A DNA stretch of 64,000 nt. It comes from Leisingera daeponensis DSM 23529. GTDB lineage: Bacteria; Pseudomonadota; Alphaproteobacteria; Rhodobacterales; Rhodobacteraceae. Position numbers and translations under genes: made by a program. This document shows, in pieces, positions 45,537 through 52,431 of the stretch. How positions within the stretch are numbered: the stretch's first letter is position 1; each line of letters starts with the position of its first letter. Where the stretch lies: positions 3,851,262 to 3,915,261 of the forward strand of contig NZ_KI421500.1 in assembly GCF_000473145.1 (NCBI RefSeq), in the 5' to 3' direction. A model generated the notes under the pieces. The model saw only the letters and a list, made by a program, of their open reading frames with translations, was not told the DNA's origin and made no database searches.

Positions 45537-45971
45537 CCTTAGGAAGATACCGTAGGACGGCGCGGGATTCCCCGCAGACACGCGACTTTTACCGGCTGCC
45601 GTGCTTTGAGTCCCTTTGGCTGTTGGCTGTCTCTGGGTCTGGACCGGCGTGATCTGGCCAATGGGTGGTGCCTGTGGTTTCCCAATGGTCTGGATGCAGC
45701 TGTGCCCATCGGACTGACCTACGTTGTGGAGGCGGTATGAGTGTCCCAGGCTGTTGCGTCTGGAGTGCTTACCATTTTCTATTTGTAGGCAGAATATTGG
45801 CAAATAGTTTGGCTCATTGGGATCTCGCGATCCCGTTGCGATTTTTTTTCAACTTTCGGGCTTTGAGGGTTTGGGGTCGCAACGCGAAATCACCATATAC
45901 CTTTCAGAGGGGCGCTGACCCGCGGACGCTGGTCGTTAGGAAGTGACACAGTCCGTGCAAGGTCTCCTCTG
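45537..45971. other. Gene-free gap with a duplicated flank
   Basis: No convincing gene. The part 45556-45690 is about 70 per cent identical by eye to the sequence just after the Fic gene (48424-48548). An 8-bp inverted pair CGTTGCGA/TCGCAACG (45834-45841 and 45877-45884) encloses an eight-T run. Its role is not clear. Confidence 0.45.
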
Positions 45972-46301
45972 TTTTCCCCCTTGAGGGGTCAGGACTATCC
46001 CGGTTTCGGCCGGGCTCGGCCAGCGATTTTCCCCCTTGAGGGGTCAGGACTATCCCGGCTTCGGCCGGGTTCGGCCAGCGATTTTCCCCCTTGAGGGGTC
46101 AGGACTATCCCGGCTTCGGCCGGGTTCGGCCAGCGATTTTCCCCCTTGAGGGGTCAGGACTATCCCGGCTTCGGCCGGGCTCGGCCAGCGATTTTCCCCC
46201 TTGAGGGGTCAGGACTATCCCGGCTTCGGCCGGGCTCGGCCAGCGATTTTCCCCCTTGAGGGATCTGAACTGTACCGGTTTCGGCTGGGCTCGACCTGTG
46301 A
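45972..46301 (+). repeat. Tandem array of six 55-bp units, each with a UUCG-tetraloop hairpin
   Basis: Units begin at 45972, 46027, 46082, 46137, 46192 and 46247, an exact 55-bp period. The first five are nearly identical; the sixth is degenerate. Each unit holds a short stem CCCC-TTGA-GGGG and a stronger one CCCGGC-TTCG-GCCGGG, a classical cUUCGg-capped hairpin. Substitutions in the first and last units (for example CCGGT with GCTGG) keep the stem paired through G-U pairs. 55 is not a multiple of three, so the array is not protein-coding. A rho-independent terminator follows about 60 bases on, fitting a transcribed structured RNA. Confidence 0.8.
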
Positions 46302-46361
46302 TCATCCTCTTGGCGGCTGAGACACGAAAGGCGGCCAAGTTGTGCGGCACATTCAGGCAGA

Positions 46362-46395
46362 AGGGCCATCAGCAACAGGCTGACGGCCCTTTTTT
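46362..46395 (+). terminator. Rho-independent terminator after the hairpin array
   Basis: An 11-bp stem with one mismatch (46362-46372 against 46380-46390) is followed directly by six T residues on the plus strand. No protein gene ends just before it; the nearest upstream transcribable structure is the 55-bp hairpin array. Confidence 0.8.
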
Positions 46396-46496
46396 AGCAC
46401 TGCATCCAGATCGCAGCTTATGCAGTTTGAGACATTCTCGATTGTCGGTTCAGAGCCAGAGACGGGTTAAAAGTGAAACGTCCGCCGCACTTATCG

Positions 46497-46570
46497 TGTT
46501 TCAGGGTGCTCGTCCGTACGCAGTCTGAGGAGGCTCTCGGGCGTGTCTTCGATTTCCAGTCTTAGAAAAG
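46497..46570 (+). pseudogene. Relic of a second uracil-glycosylase-like gene 3' end
   Basis: This stretch aligns by eye with the last about 55 bases of the intact glycosylase-like gene plus its first about 20 downstream bases (shared words include GGCTCTCG, GTCTTCGAT and TTAG-AA). The frame is destroyed. It shows that a second copy of that gene once ended here, directly upstream of the Fic locus. Confidence 0.55.
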
Positions 46571-46587
46571 AGCCGGAACACGTCACG

Positions 46588-46610
46588 CAAGCCCCTTACC
46601 AGATGTGTTG
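46588..46610. repeat. Inverted partial copy of the Fic gene 3' end
   Basis: The reverse complement of 46588-46610 matches 48401-48423, which spans the last Fic codons, its stop codon and the first downstream bases (one mismatch in 23). Looser similarity extends outward about 10 bases. The Fic gene is thus bracketed by inverted copies of its own 3' boundary. Confidence 0.7.
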
Positions 46611-46623
46611 TAGAAAATCCTTC

Positions 46624-46650
46624 GGTTGGCCACAGAGTGGCCAACCTTTT
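46624..46650 (+). terminator. Strong intrinsic terminator insulating the Fic locus
   Basis: A perfect 10-bp stem (46624-46633 against 46637-46646) with a three-base loop and a TTTT tail on the plus strand. It would stop any transcript entering the Fic promoter region from upstream. Confidence 0.8.
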
Positions 46651-46790
46651 CCTAAATGAGCTGGCTTGACGAAATCTCACGATGGAAGTGTCAGGTGCAG
46701 TCCGTTCCGCAAAAATTTGCGAGCAACAGGCGGCACGCGTCTTTACGATTTCGCATCAACTTCGGAGATCAGCAGCAGGCCAAGTATAAA

Positions 46791-46875
46791 CTTGAAACTG
46801 GACGGTGGTATATACTTGTTTTTGGGCGAATATATTTACTTGAAACTGGACGATGTGATATACTTGAATTTGGAC
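46791..46875 (+). promoter_or_regulatory. Four 24-bp-spaced direct repeats upstream of the Fic gene (candidate operator)
   Basis: The 13-mer CTTGAAACTGGAC starts at 46791 and recurs exactly at 46839; variants CTTGTTTTTGGGC and CTTGAATTTGGAC start at 46815 and 46863. All four are exactly 24 bases apart. The spacers are AT-rich (TATA, ATATA). The array ends about 20 bases before the Fic start codon and probably overlaps its promoter. It looks like a cooperative operator for the gene's own AbiEi-like winged-helix domain. Confidence 0.75.
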
Positions 46876-46897
46876 ATTATTGTGATGGAGACGTTTG

Positions 46898-48415
46898 TTG
46901 GCGATCAAGCATGAAATCCTGGCGGACGCCTTGCAGGACCTGCATGGACTTCAAGAACAAGGCAACCTTGTCGTTCGTAGCGGAGATATCCCCCCGGACC
47001 GCCTCAAGGCGCTGAGGTCGGCTGGATATATCCAGCCGATCATGAAGGGGTGGTATCATCTGTCCGATCCCGCGTCTCGCCCCGGTGACACAACGCCCTG
47101 GACGATGAGCTTCTGGTCTTTTGTTCAACGATATTGCGAAGATCGTTTCGGCGCGGACTGGGTTCTGAGTCCAGAGATCAGCCTCGGCCTGCATGCGGGC
47201 ATCAACGTGCCGCCTGTGCAAGTTCTGATCCAGGCCATAAAAGGAGGCAACAACGCTATTGGACTACCAGCGGGCCGGTCTCTCTACGACCTGAAGGTCA
47301 GGACGTTACCGCCACCGGAGCGCAGGATGAAGCTTGAGAACGGCCTGCGCGTATACAACCCGGCAGCCACGCTGATTCAAATGGCGGAGAACTGCTTTCA
47401 GGCTCACCCCGAGGCTGTAGCTGCGCTCCTGGGGAGCTACCGCGATGTCACCCCGCTTCTCAGGATGGTGGTCGAGGGCTCGCATAAGCGCCCGGGCAGC
47501 CGATTGGTCGGTGCGTTCCGGCATCTGGGCATGACTGCCCAGGCCGACAGGATGGCGGACGGCATGCGGCGCGCGGGGATCGATCTACGGATCGAGAACC
47601 CCTTCACCGGGGAGGGCATCGCTATCGTTCCTGGATCGCCTCCGATCTCGAACATGTTGCGCGCCATCTGGCAGCGTGACCGGGTCAAGGTCTCAGTGAT
47701 CCTCTCTGCACCCACCGGCGCGCAAGATGCGGCAGCCGTTCTGGAACACATGGATGATGTCTACACGCACGACGCATGGCATTCACTCTCGATCGAAGGT
47801 TACAGGGTCTCGAAAGGGCTGATCGAGAAAATCCGGAAGGGAGAGTGGGACCCGGACGCAAGCGACACCGACGCTTCCGATCGAGATGCCATGGCGGCGA
47901 AAGGGTATTGGAATGTCTTCCAGTCGGTCAGAGGGGTCGTAGAGGCATCTCTTGGAAGTGGAAGTCCTGTCGTCGTCGGCGCACATCTCGATAAGTGGTA
48001 TCAGGATCTCTTTGCGCCATCGGTGGATGCGGGCATTCTGACGCCCGCCCAGCTGATCGGTTACCGCAACCATCCCATTTTCATTCGCACAGCCAATCAT
48101 GTGCCGCCGGCTGCCGAAAAGCTCATGGATGCGATGGAGACATTTTTTGAACTCCTCGACGAGGAGGACCATCCGGGCGTGCGCGCTGTTCTGGGGCATT
48201 GGCTGTTGGGATACATCCATCCTTATCCAGATGGAAACGGACGCCTCGCTCGCTTCGTGATGAACGCAATTCTTGCAAGCTCGGGATATGGATGGGTGGT
48301 CATCAGACTGGAGGAGCGCAAGCGCTACATGCAAGCGCTCGATGCTGCGAGCTTCGGGGGCGACATTACTCCCTTTGCGCAGCTAATCGAAGAACATCTT
48401 CAACACATCCGGTAA
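46898..48415 (+). CDS. Fic domain protein with AbiEi-like N-terminal winged helix
   Basis: A 505-aa protein. Residues about 1-60 (ILADALQDLHGLQEQGNL, then RLKALRSAGYIQPIMKGWYHL) resemble the winged-helix domain of AbiEi-type antitoxins, and the region to about 200 looks like the AbiEi C-terminal part. The Fic core follows with its catalytic motif HPYPDGNGRLAR (His441). Fic enzymes transfer AMP or other moieties to hydroxyl groups of target proteins. I see no clear (S/T)xxxE(G/N) inhibitory helix, so regulation may be transcriptional through the N-terminal domain and the upstream repeats. The TTG start is set by GGAG seven bases before; the preceding TTG is an alternative. Local DNA upstream is AT-rich, unlike the genome average. 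A stand-alone conflict or toxin-antitoxin-like module is inferred. Confidence 0.85.
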   Translation: MAIKHEILADALQDLHGLQEQGNLVVRSGDIPPDRLKALRSAGYIQPIMKGWYHLSDPASRPGDTTPWTMSFWSFVQRYCEDRFGADWVLSPEISLGLHAGINVPPVQVLIQAIKGGNNAIGLPAGRSLYDLKVRTLPPPERRMKLENGLRVYNPAATLIQMAENCFQAHPEAVAALLGSYRDVTPLLRMVVEGSHKRPGSRLVGAFRHLGMTAQADRMADGMRRAGIDLRIENPFTGEGIAIVPGSPPISNMLRAIWQRDRVKVSVILSAPTGAQDAAAVLEHMDDVYTHDAWHSLSIEGYRVSKGLIEKIRKGEWDPDASDTDASDRDAMAAKGYWNVFQSVRGVVEASLGSGSPVVVGAHLDKWYQDLFAPSVDAGILTPAQLIGYRNHPIFIRTANHVPPAAEKLMDAMETFFELLDEEDHPGVRAVLGHWLLGYIHPYPDGNGRLARFVMNAILASSGYGWVVIRLEERKRYMQALDAASFGGDITPFAQLIEEHLQHIR

Positions 48416-48423
48416 GGGGCTTG

Positions 48424-48548
48424 GACGTCACGGTCGGCCCCGCAAACAGGCGGCTTACACTGACTGTCGTGCTTTGGGTCCGTCTCGCTGTTGAATGGCT
48501 CTGGGTTTGGGAAGGTATTGGTATTGCCTACGGGTGGTACTTGCGGTT
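48424..48548 (+). repeat. Second copy of the glycosylase-gene downstream flank
   Basis: About 125 bases immediately after the Fic gene align by eye with 45556-45690, downstream of the glycosylase-like gene (shared words CCCCGCA, GTGCTTTG, GCTGTTG, CTCTGGGT, GGGTGGT). It is noncoding and cut off on its right by the IS3-type relic. Confidence 0.55.
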
Positions 48549-48692
48549 TGGTTCAACAACCGCCGCCTGCTTGAACCCATTGGGAACATCCCGCCGGCAG
48601 AAGCTGAGGCCAATTTCTACACCGCTCTGGAAACTGAGGACATTGCCGCGTAACTAACTAAAATCAGCCTCCGGCAAACCCGGTGCGGTTCA
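48549..48692 (+). pseudogene. IS3-family transposase OrfB C-terminus and right inverted repeat (relic)
   Basis: The frame 48549-48653 encodes WFNNRRLLEPIGNIPP followed by a short Ala/Glu-rich tail and a stop. This is the C-terminal signature of IS3-family (IS407-like) OrfB integrases. The right terminal repeat (48667-48692, GCCTCCGGCAAACCCGG followed by TGCGGTTCA) lies just after. The rest of the element is gone. It marks the right end of an IS copy on the left side of the small-gene cluster. Confidence 0.75.
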
Positions 48693-48880
48693 ATCTGATC
48701 AGGACGCAATGGCTTGAGCGGATGAACCTGGACCGCCGGGCTCTGATTGAGCAGGACCATATGGCCGAACTGAAGCGCGTGAACGTGTGACGTTTTCGCT
48801 TGCGATGCCTTGGCCTCTCGGGGCCTGGGCCGTCTCTTTCTTTTTGGCGATGCTCGAAAAACGTGCTGTACTGGCGGTTG

Positions 48881-49093
48881 ATGAATGACCGGCCGACATA
48901 TGATGAGCTCGCGGAGCTGGCGGTCTTCCGGGCCCGACCAGCCTGGCAGAGAGTCCTCATTCGGCTGGCTTGCCGCGTTACTTCGGGCGGGCTGCCTCGA
49001 CGCGAGCGCGAAGCACGCTATGACGCCAGGTTCCGCGATGCGTTTAAGAGCTGCCGCGGGTCTGTGCCGCGGGACATTGAGCTCGGCTTATGA
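48881..49093 (+). CDS. Small hypothetical protein (first gene of the small-gene cluster)
   Basis: 70 aa, basic (MNDRPTYDELAELAVF, then Arg-rich REREARYDARFRDAFKSCRG). I do not recognise a family. The start is chosen by a GGCGGT stretch and by loss of coding character upstream. Its stop overlaps the next start (ATGA), which supports a real operon. Between the IS relic and this gene (48693-48880) there is a short frame MNLDRRALIEQDHMAELKRV that may be another gene fragment. Confidence 0.5.
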   Translation: MNDRPTYDELAELAVFRARPAWQRVLIRLACRVTSGGLPRREREARYDARFRDAFKSCRGSVPRDIELGL

Positions 49094-49452
49094 CTGACCG
49101 CCTCCAGATAAGTCCGGATTTACTCGAAGTCCGGCCATATAGTCACCGCAACGGGCATGTCGTGGTCGAAGTCAGTTACGCTGGCGTCGTCATGGGCGAC
49201 ATATATGTGCCGGAACGGTCGACGCTCGAAGTGTATGACGAACTTGCGAGAGCGACTATAAAACGAGAATGGTCACAGCTGTCAGCGCACAGGCAAATGA
49301 GCATTCTCGACGCCGGGCGAGAGCAGGCCGCGCTACGCGAGCTGGAGGGGGTGACATACTTATCGATCAGCGACGAGAGCGGCAAAATGGATGACGAGCT
49401 CTACGACATGCTGAGCGAGGGCGGGAGTGAACCAACTCCGCAACAGTCATGA
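49090..49452 (+). CDS. Hypothetical protein, divergent member of the tandem small-protein family
   Basis: 120 aa, acidic C-terminal tail. It aligns by eye with three downstream neighbours: ISPDLLEV at the N-terminus corresponds to their I-D/E-P-x-x-x-E/G-x motif, VVVEVSYAGVVMGDIYVPE to their (V/I)-x-YRG-x-x-(V/F) strand, and the C-terminal SAHRQMSIL to their MSNHERLEF motif. Function is unknown. It overlaps the preceding gene by 4 bases. The set appears to be a repeatedly duplicated small-domain family. Confidence 0.6.
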   Translation: MTDRLQISPDLLEVRPYSHRNGHVVVEVSYAGVVMGDIYVPERSTLEVYDELARATIKREWSQLSAHRQMSILDAGREQAALRELEGVTYLSISDESGKMDDELYDMLSEGGSEPTPQQS

Positions 49453-49621
49453 CCGGTTGTTCGCATGGCTGTATCCGACCGCCGCAATTATTGGTTGAAG
49501 TTGAGAAGTTGGAGCCGGTTTCGGCGCTCAGGTGTTACTCTTCTGACTGTCATGGAATCGAAAAGAAGCCCCGCTCGGTTGGCCTGACCAGAGTTTTTCT
49601 CTGCGAAAACGAGGGTTTTTT

Positions 49622-49849
49622 ATGAAACTCGAAATAGACCCCGAGCAAATCGAATTCATCGACTGCAACCGGCTCGGTGAGCTATGCCGTGTCACATATC
49701 GCGGGGTCGTCGTGCATGGGCTCTATCGAACTCCGGAAACTGGCGCGGGTCGGCTTACGCAGCTTGACTATCTCGCTCGCGTCATCGCGGAGAGAGTGGA
49801 GCAAATGAGCAACCATGAGCGCCTTGAGTTCGAAAGGCAGGTTCAATGA
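49622..49849 (+). CDS. Hypothetical protein, tandem small-protein family
   Basis: 75 aa: MKLEIDPEQIEFID opening, CRVTYRGVVVHGLY strand, MSNHERLEF near the end. It is clearly related to the next gene (MKLNIDPAEVEL and MSNHERLEFL) and to the last gene of the cluster. A compact alpha/beta fold is likely, with no membrane segment. A GAGGG site precedes the ATG across a T6 spacer. Its stop overlaps the next ATG by 4 bases. No known function. Confidence 0.65.
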   Translation: MKLEIDPEQIEFIDCNRLGELCRVTYRGVVVHGLYRTPETGAGRLTQLDYLARVIAERVEQMSNHERLEFERQVQ

Positions 49850-50124
49850 AACTCAATATCGACCCGGCGGAGGTGGAGCTGATTGGCAGGCCGTGCGACA
49901 AGACTGGGATGGTCCGGGCGCGGTATCGCGGTTATGAGTTCGAGGCGAAAGTTTTGGAGTTCTTCCGTCTTCATCGGTTCGAGCCTGGAGCCGCATCTGA
50001 GGTCATGTGCCTCTATCCGCATGGTAGGCCGCAAAAGGTAGCGGCAGAGACACTCACCAACCTCGTCGCCGCCATGTCCAACCACGAGCGGCTTGAGTTC
50101 CTATCCGCGACCAGGCAGCTCTGA
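49846..50124 (+). CDS. Hypothetical protein, tandem small-protein family
   Basis: 92 aa, opening MKLNIDPAEVELIG, with RARYRGYEFEAKVLEF in the middle and AAMSNHERLEFLSA near the end. It is about the same length as, and most similar to, the last gene of the cluster (identical AAMSNH segment preceded by LTNLV or IRERV). No catalytic motif is apparent. Translation is coupled to the preceding gene through an ATGA overlap. Confidence 0.65.
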   Translation: MKLNIDPAEVELIGRPCDKTGMVRARYRGYEFEAKVLEFFRLHRFEPGAASEVMCLYPHGRPQKVAAETLTNLVAAMSNHERLEFLSATRQL

Positions 50125-50139
50125 AAGGCGGTGCATGAA

Positions 50140-50358
50140 ATGACTGATCAACCAACCCCCGAGCAAATCGAGAATGACCTCGACGAGGTATTCGCCGCCG
50201 CGAAGCTGACCCGGCTACTGCGAGAGGCATACATGGCCGGCGTGGAAAGCACGAGCCAAGGATGGAGCAGCGAACTGCCCGGAAACATTGAGTGTCTTAT
50301 AGAATTCGAGCGCGAGGCCGTAAAATACGCCACGAAGATCGTGGGAGGGCGGGGGTGA
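50140..50358 (+). CDS. Small hypothetical protein inside the paralogue cluster
   Basis: 72 aa, acidic and helical (TPEQIENDLDEVFAAAKL, then YMAGVES). It is not related to the flanking family by eye. The ATG follows AAAGGCGGTG; an upstream GTG is an alternative start. It ends in a TGATG overlap with the next gene, so it is part of the operon. The composition resembles small phage or plasmid accessory proteins, but this is only an impression. Confidence 0.55.
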   Translation: MTDQPTPEQIENDLDEVFAAAKLTRLLREAYMAGVESTSQGWSSELPGNIECLIEFEREAVKYATKIVGGRG

Positions 50359-50636
50359 TGAAACTCGATATCGAACCGGCGGAGGTGGGGTTCCACATCG
50401 AAGAGGACACTCTGACCCACATCTCGTATCGCGGCTGGGGCTTCAAAGTCGAGGGCTTTGACTATATGCAACACCGTGTGAGGCGTTACCGTGAGCTCTC
50501 GTCCAATTGCGCAGATTTCTCACGCGCGGATTTGCCAGGGGTCGCCGGAGCCGACCTGATCCGCGAGCGAGTGGCCGCAATGTCCAATCACCAGCGCATC
50601 AAGTTCATCGCGGCCGTGCAAAGAGCACAGCCCTGA
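50358..50636 (+). CDS. Hypothetical protein, tandem small-protein family
   Basis: 92 aa. It starts MKLDIEPAEVGFHIE at the TGATG junction and contains HISYRGWGFKVEGFDYM and the closing AAMSNHQRIKFIAA. It is the third close member of the family. The start codon is secure because the longer upstream frame overlaps the preceding gene. Its stop codon sits 2 bases from the left inverted repeat of an IS3-type relic, so the insertion landed exactly at the gene end or removed what followed. Confidence 0.65.
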   Translation: MKLDIEPAEVGFHIEEDTLTHISYRGWGFKVEGFDYMQHRVRRYRELSSNCADFSRADLPGVAGADLIRERVAAMSNHQRIKFIAAVQRAQP

Positions 50637-50638
50637 TG

Positions 50639-50845
50639 TGGACCTGTCGCGGGATTGTGCCGCTCCTTTGACCACGTATCGTGTGGCAAAGGAGTAGACT
50701 GATGGCATCACGACCGACCGAGGAGTTCCGCGCGGAAGCTGTTCGCATAGCGTTGACAAGCGGGCTGCCGCGTAAACAGATAACTTGCAGCAATGGTTAT
50801 GACATTGATGCCGCCACAAATTCGATCAAGGGATCGAATTCATAG
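50639..50845 (+). pseudogene. IS3-family left end with truncated OrfA
   Basis: A left terminal repeat (50639-50662, TGGACCTGTCGCGGGATTGT followed by GCCG) is followed by an ATG at 50702 encoding MASRPTEEFRAEAVRIALTS, the N-terminus of IS3/IS407-type OrfA. After about 28 residues the frame turns into unrelated codons and stops. An unrelated 9-bp inverted pair (AATTCGATC/GATCGAATT, around 50819-50840) lies at the end of the frame. The rest of the IS is missing. Confidence 0.75.
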
Positions 50846-50915
50846 CCATCAGCGGCGCGGAGAGTGCCAATGTAGCGGCGGCGATGGTCGTTCTCGTTTT
50901 GAAGGCTGACTATCT

Positions 50916-51326
50916 CTAAAGCCTGATCTCAAGGGGCAATTGTGTTAGCAGCCCGCTTTCAGTGTAAACCAGGAGAACGCCTTTACCGGCATCGATCCGC
51001 CGGTCGATCATCTTTTTCCCGATCGAAATACAGAATGGCGCGCTGGTTCCGTCGTCAGCTATAATATCAAAATGACCTGCAATCATGAGTGACCTTTCAA
51101 TTGATGCATGGCTCACCGTGCTGAATTCCTTCACGGCTTCATGTTGCATCTCGGGAAGCAGAAGACGCCATCCGCCAGCATTGCCGCTCAAGAAGCAGAA
51201 GCCCTTCTTGGCCAAAGCCGATGTCCAGAAGTTAGTCTGGGCGATCCGGTAGCCTTGGTTGAAAATCACCAACGCCCCACCGGCGCCCTGGGTTGAGTGA
51301 ATGATGGTTGTTGCTTGTTTGGTCAT
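50916..51326 (-). CDS. Hypothetical protein
   Basis: 136 aa, starting MTKQATTIIHSTQGAGGAL after an AAGGAG site with ideal spacing. It has alternating beta strands (GGALVIFNQGYRIAQTNF, HFDIIADDGTSAPFCISIGK, GKGVLLVYTESGLLTQLPL), which suggests a small beta-rich globular protein. No family recognised. It follows another small unknown gene in the same direction across about 220 bases that include a solo IS end. Confidence 0.55.
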   Translation of the reverse strand: MTKQATTIIHSTQGAGGALVIFNQGYRIAQTNFWTSALAKKGFCFLSGNAGGWRLLLPEMQHEAVKEFSTVSHASIERSLMIAGHFDIIADDGTSAPFCISIGKKMIDRRIDAGKGVLLVYTESGLLTQLPLEIRL

Positions 51327-51511
51327 GAGGTTCTCCTTGTTACCCTCAAGATCTCTGACCGTTTGTTCCCAGGCAGAAACGCCAGGAGAAAATTTTTTGT
51401 ATCTGCATTCGATCGGGAGCATCCATGCGTCGGAGCCTGCTCAACCAGTTGAGACAAGCCGGGGTGAAAATGCAGAAGATCTCCTTGCGCGGCAGATGTC
51501 GGTTCTCGCTT

Positions 51512-51535
51512 TGGGCCTGCCCCGGGATTGTGCCG
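51512..51535 (+). repeat. Solo IS3-type left inverted repeat
   Basis: 21 of 24 bases match the IS left end at 50639-50662, in the same orientation, with no transposase sequence after it. It lies eight bases beyond the 3' end of the neighbouring minus-strand gene. Confidence 0.6.
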
Positions 51536-51543
51536 TCCCTTCT

Positions 51544-51927
51544 TCAAGCGATCTTCAGTCCAAGCTGTTTTGCCTTTTCCACGAGAAGGCCATGCAACAT
51601 CATTGCCCTGTCGGCATCCGCAGAAAGAGAGGCCATGTACGTATGCCCTCCAGTGCTGGCGGCCGAACTAAAAATGACTGCAAGATCCGCCTCTTCTTGG
51701 CCGTGAGGCGAAAAGCGGATGTGCGCCAATGAGGTGCGGCGCGGCAGGAAGAGCTCGCAGACCACGCAACATGCTTCAGCGAAGTTGGCCCTGGAAGCCA
51801 AGGGCATGCCCGGGTCGAAAGGGCTGTGCCGTGCCGCCGCAAGGAAATCGTCGGCGGCTATGCCCAGGGTCTCCAATTCATCAGCAAAGGTTTCGAGCAG
51901 TTTCATTGAGAAATGGTTGGTCAGCAT
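51544..51927 (-). CDS. Hypothetical protein
   Basis: 127 aa from MLTNHFSMKLLETFADELE; a longer frame to 52113 exists, but its extra N-terminus looks artificial. Features are a helical N-terminal third, a Cys pair in EACCVVCELFLP, and HIRFSPHGQEEADLAVIFSS in the second half. No family recognised. The ribosome site is moderate (AAAGGG, nine bases from ATG). The gene end abuts a solo IS terminal repeat, so the C-terminus may be affected by the insertion. Confidence 0.5.
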   Translation of the reverse strand: MLTNHFSMKLLETFADELETLGIAADDFLAAARHSPFDPGMPLASRANFAEACCVVCELFLPRRTSLAHIRFSPHGQEEADLAVIFSSAASTGGHTYMASLSADADRAMMLHGLLVEKAKQLGLKIA

Positions 51928-52183
51928 CGGCAAGTACCCTTTCAGATTTGTTTTCGAGGCCGGTGCGTTTGCAGTGATCCGGTCCCGCGTTTCCTCACGT
52001 TTGATATTGCTCCGATTGGCGCGCACCAAAATCACGCCGTGGCGGAAAAACCGATAGCTCTCGCGCCAGTCTAACCAGCACCTGCACGGCCGCCCACCGG
52101 CGGCAATTTCCATTGGATTCCCTTATTCTTAGATTCAGGAGCGCATAAAATTCATAAGTGACAGCGGGTTACCTCCAGGCGGG

Positions 52184-52288
52184 ACGCAAAATCCCGGGGC
52201 AAAGCCGCAGAATCCCGGCGCAAAGACGCAAAACTCCGGAACGGGGACGCAAAATTCCGGAACAAGGCCGCAGTTTCCCGGCGCAAAA
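52184..52288. repeat. Five tandem 21-bp repeats (iteron-like)
   Basis: Units start at 52184, 52205, 52226, 52247 and 52268. Consensus is ACGCAAAAT-CCCGG followed by a variable CGCAAAG or AACGGGG tail. A 21-bp period equals two helical turns, as in iterons or cooperative operators. It also equals seven codons: one plus-strand frame reads repeated RKIPxQ-type heptads. It lies about 145 bases upstream of a hypothetical gene. Confidence 0.7.
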
Positions 52289-52431
52289 GCCCAATGAAAT
52301 CCGCGCAGAATTCTTGAGATTGAGAACACCGCGTGCCGTCATCACACAGGGTGAGGCACGGGCCGGAACGCGCCGGCCAAAGCAGCTTTTCGAGTATTTT
52401 GGTTTCGCAGCAGTCGGCCAATATTCAGCTT

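Noticed and set aside
45972..46301. CRISPR array
   Set aside because: The whole 55-bp unit repeats; there are no unique spacers, and no cas genes are nearby.
46105..46350. Minus-strand small protein across the 55-bp repeats
   Set aside because: The repeat period is not a multiple of three, so each unit is read in a different frame. That is incompatible with a selected repeat protein.
50819..50840. Short inverted repeat AATTCGATC/GATCGAATT as a terminator or operator
   Set aside because: The stem is AT-rich, is not next to any gene end except an IS relic, and has no T tail, so there is no support for a function.
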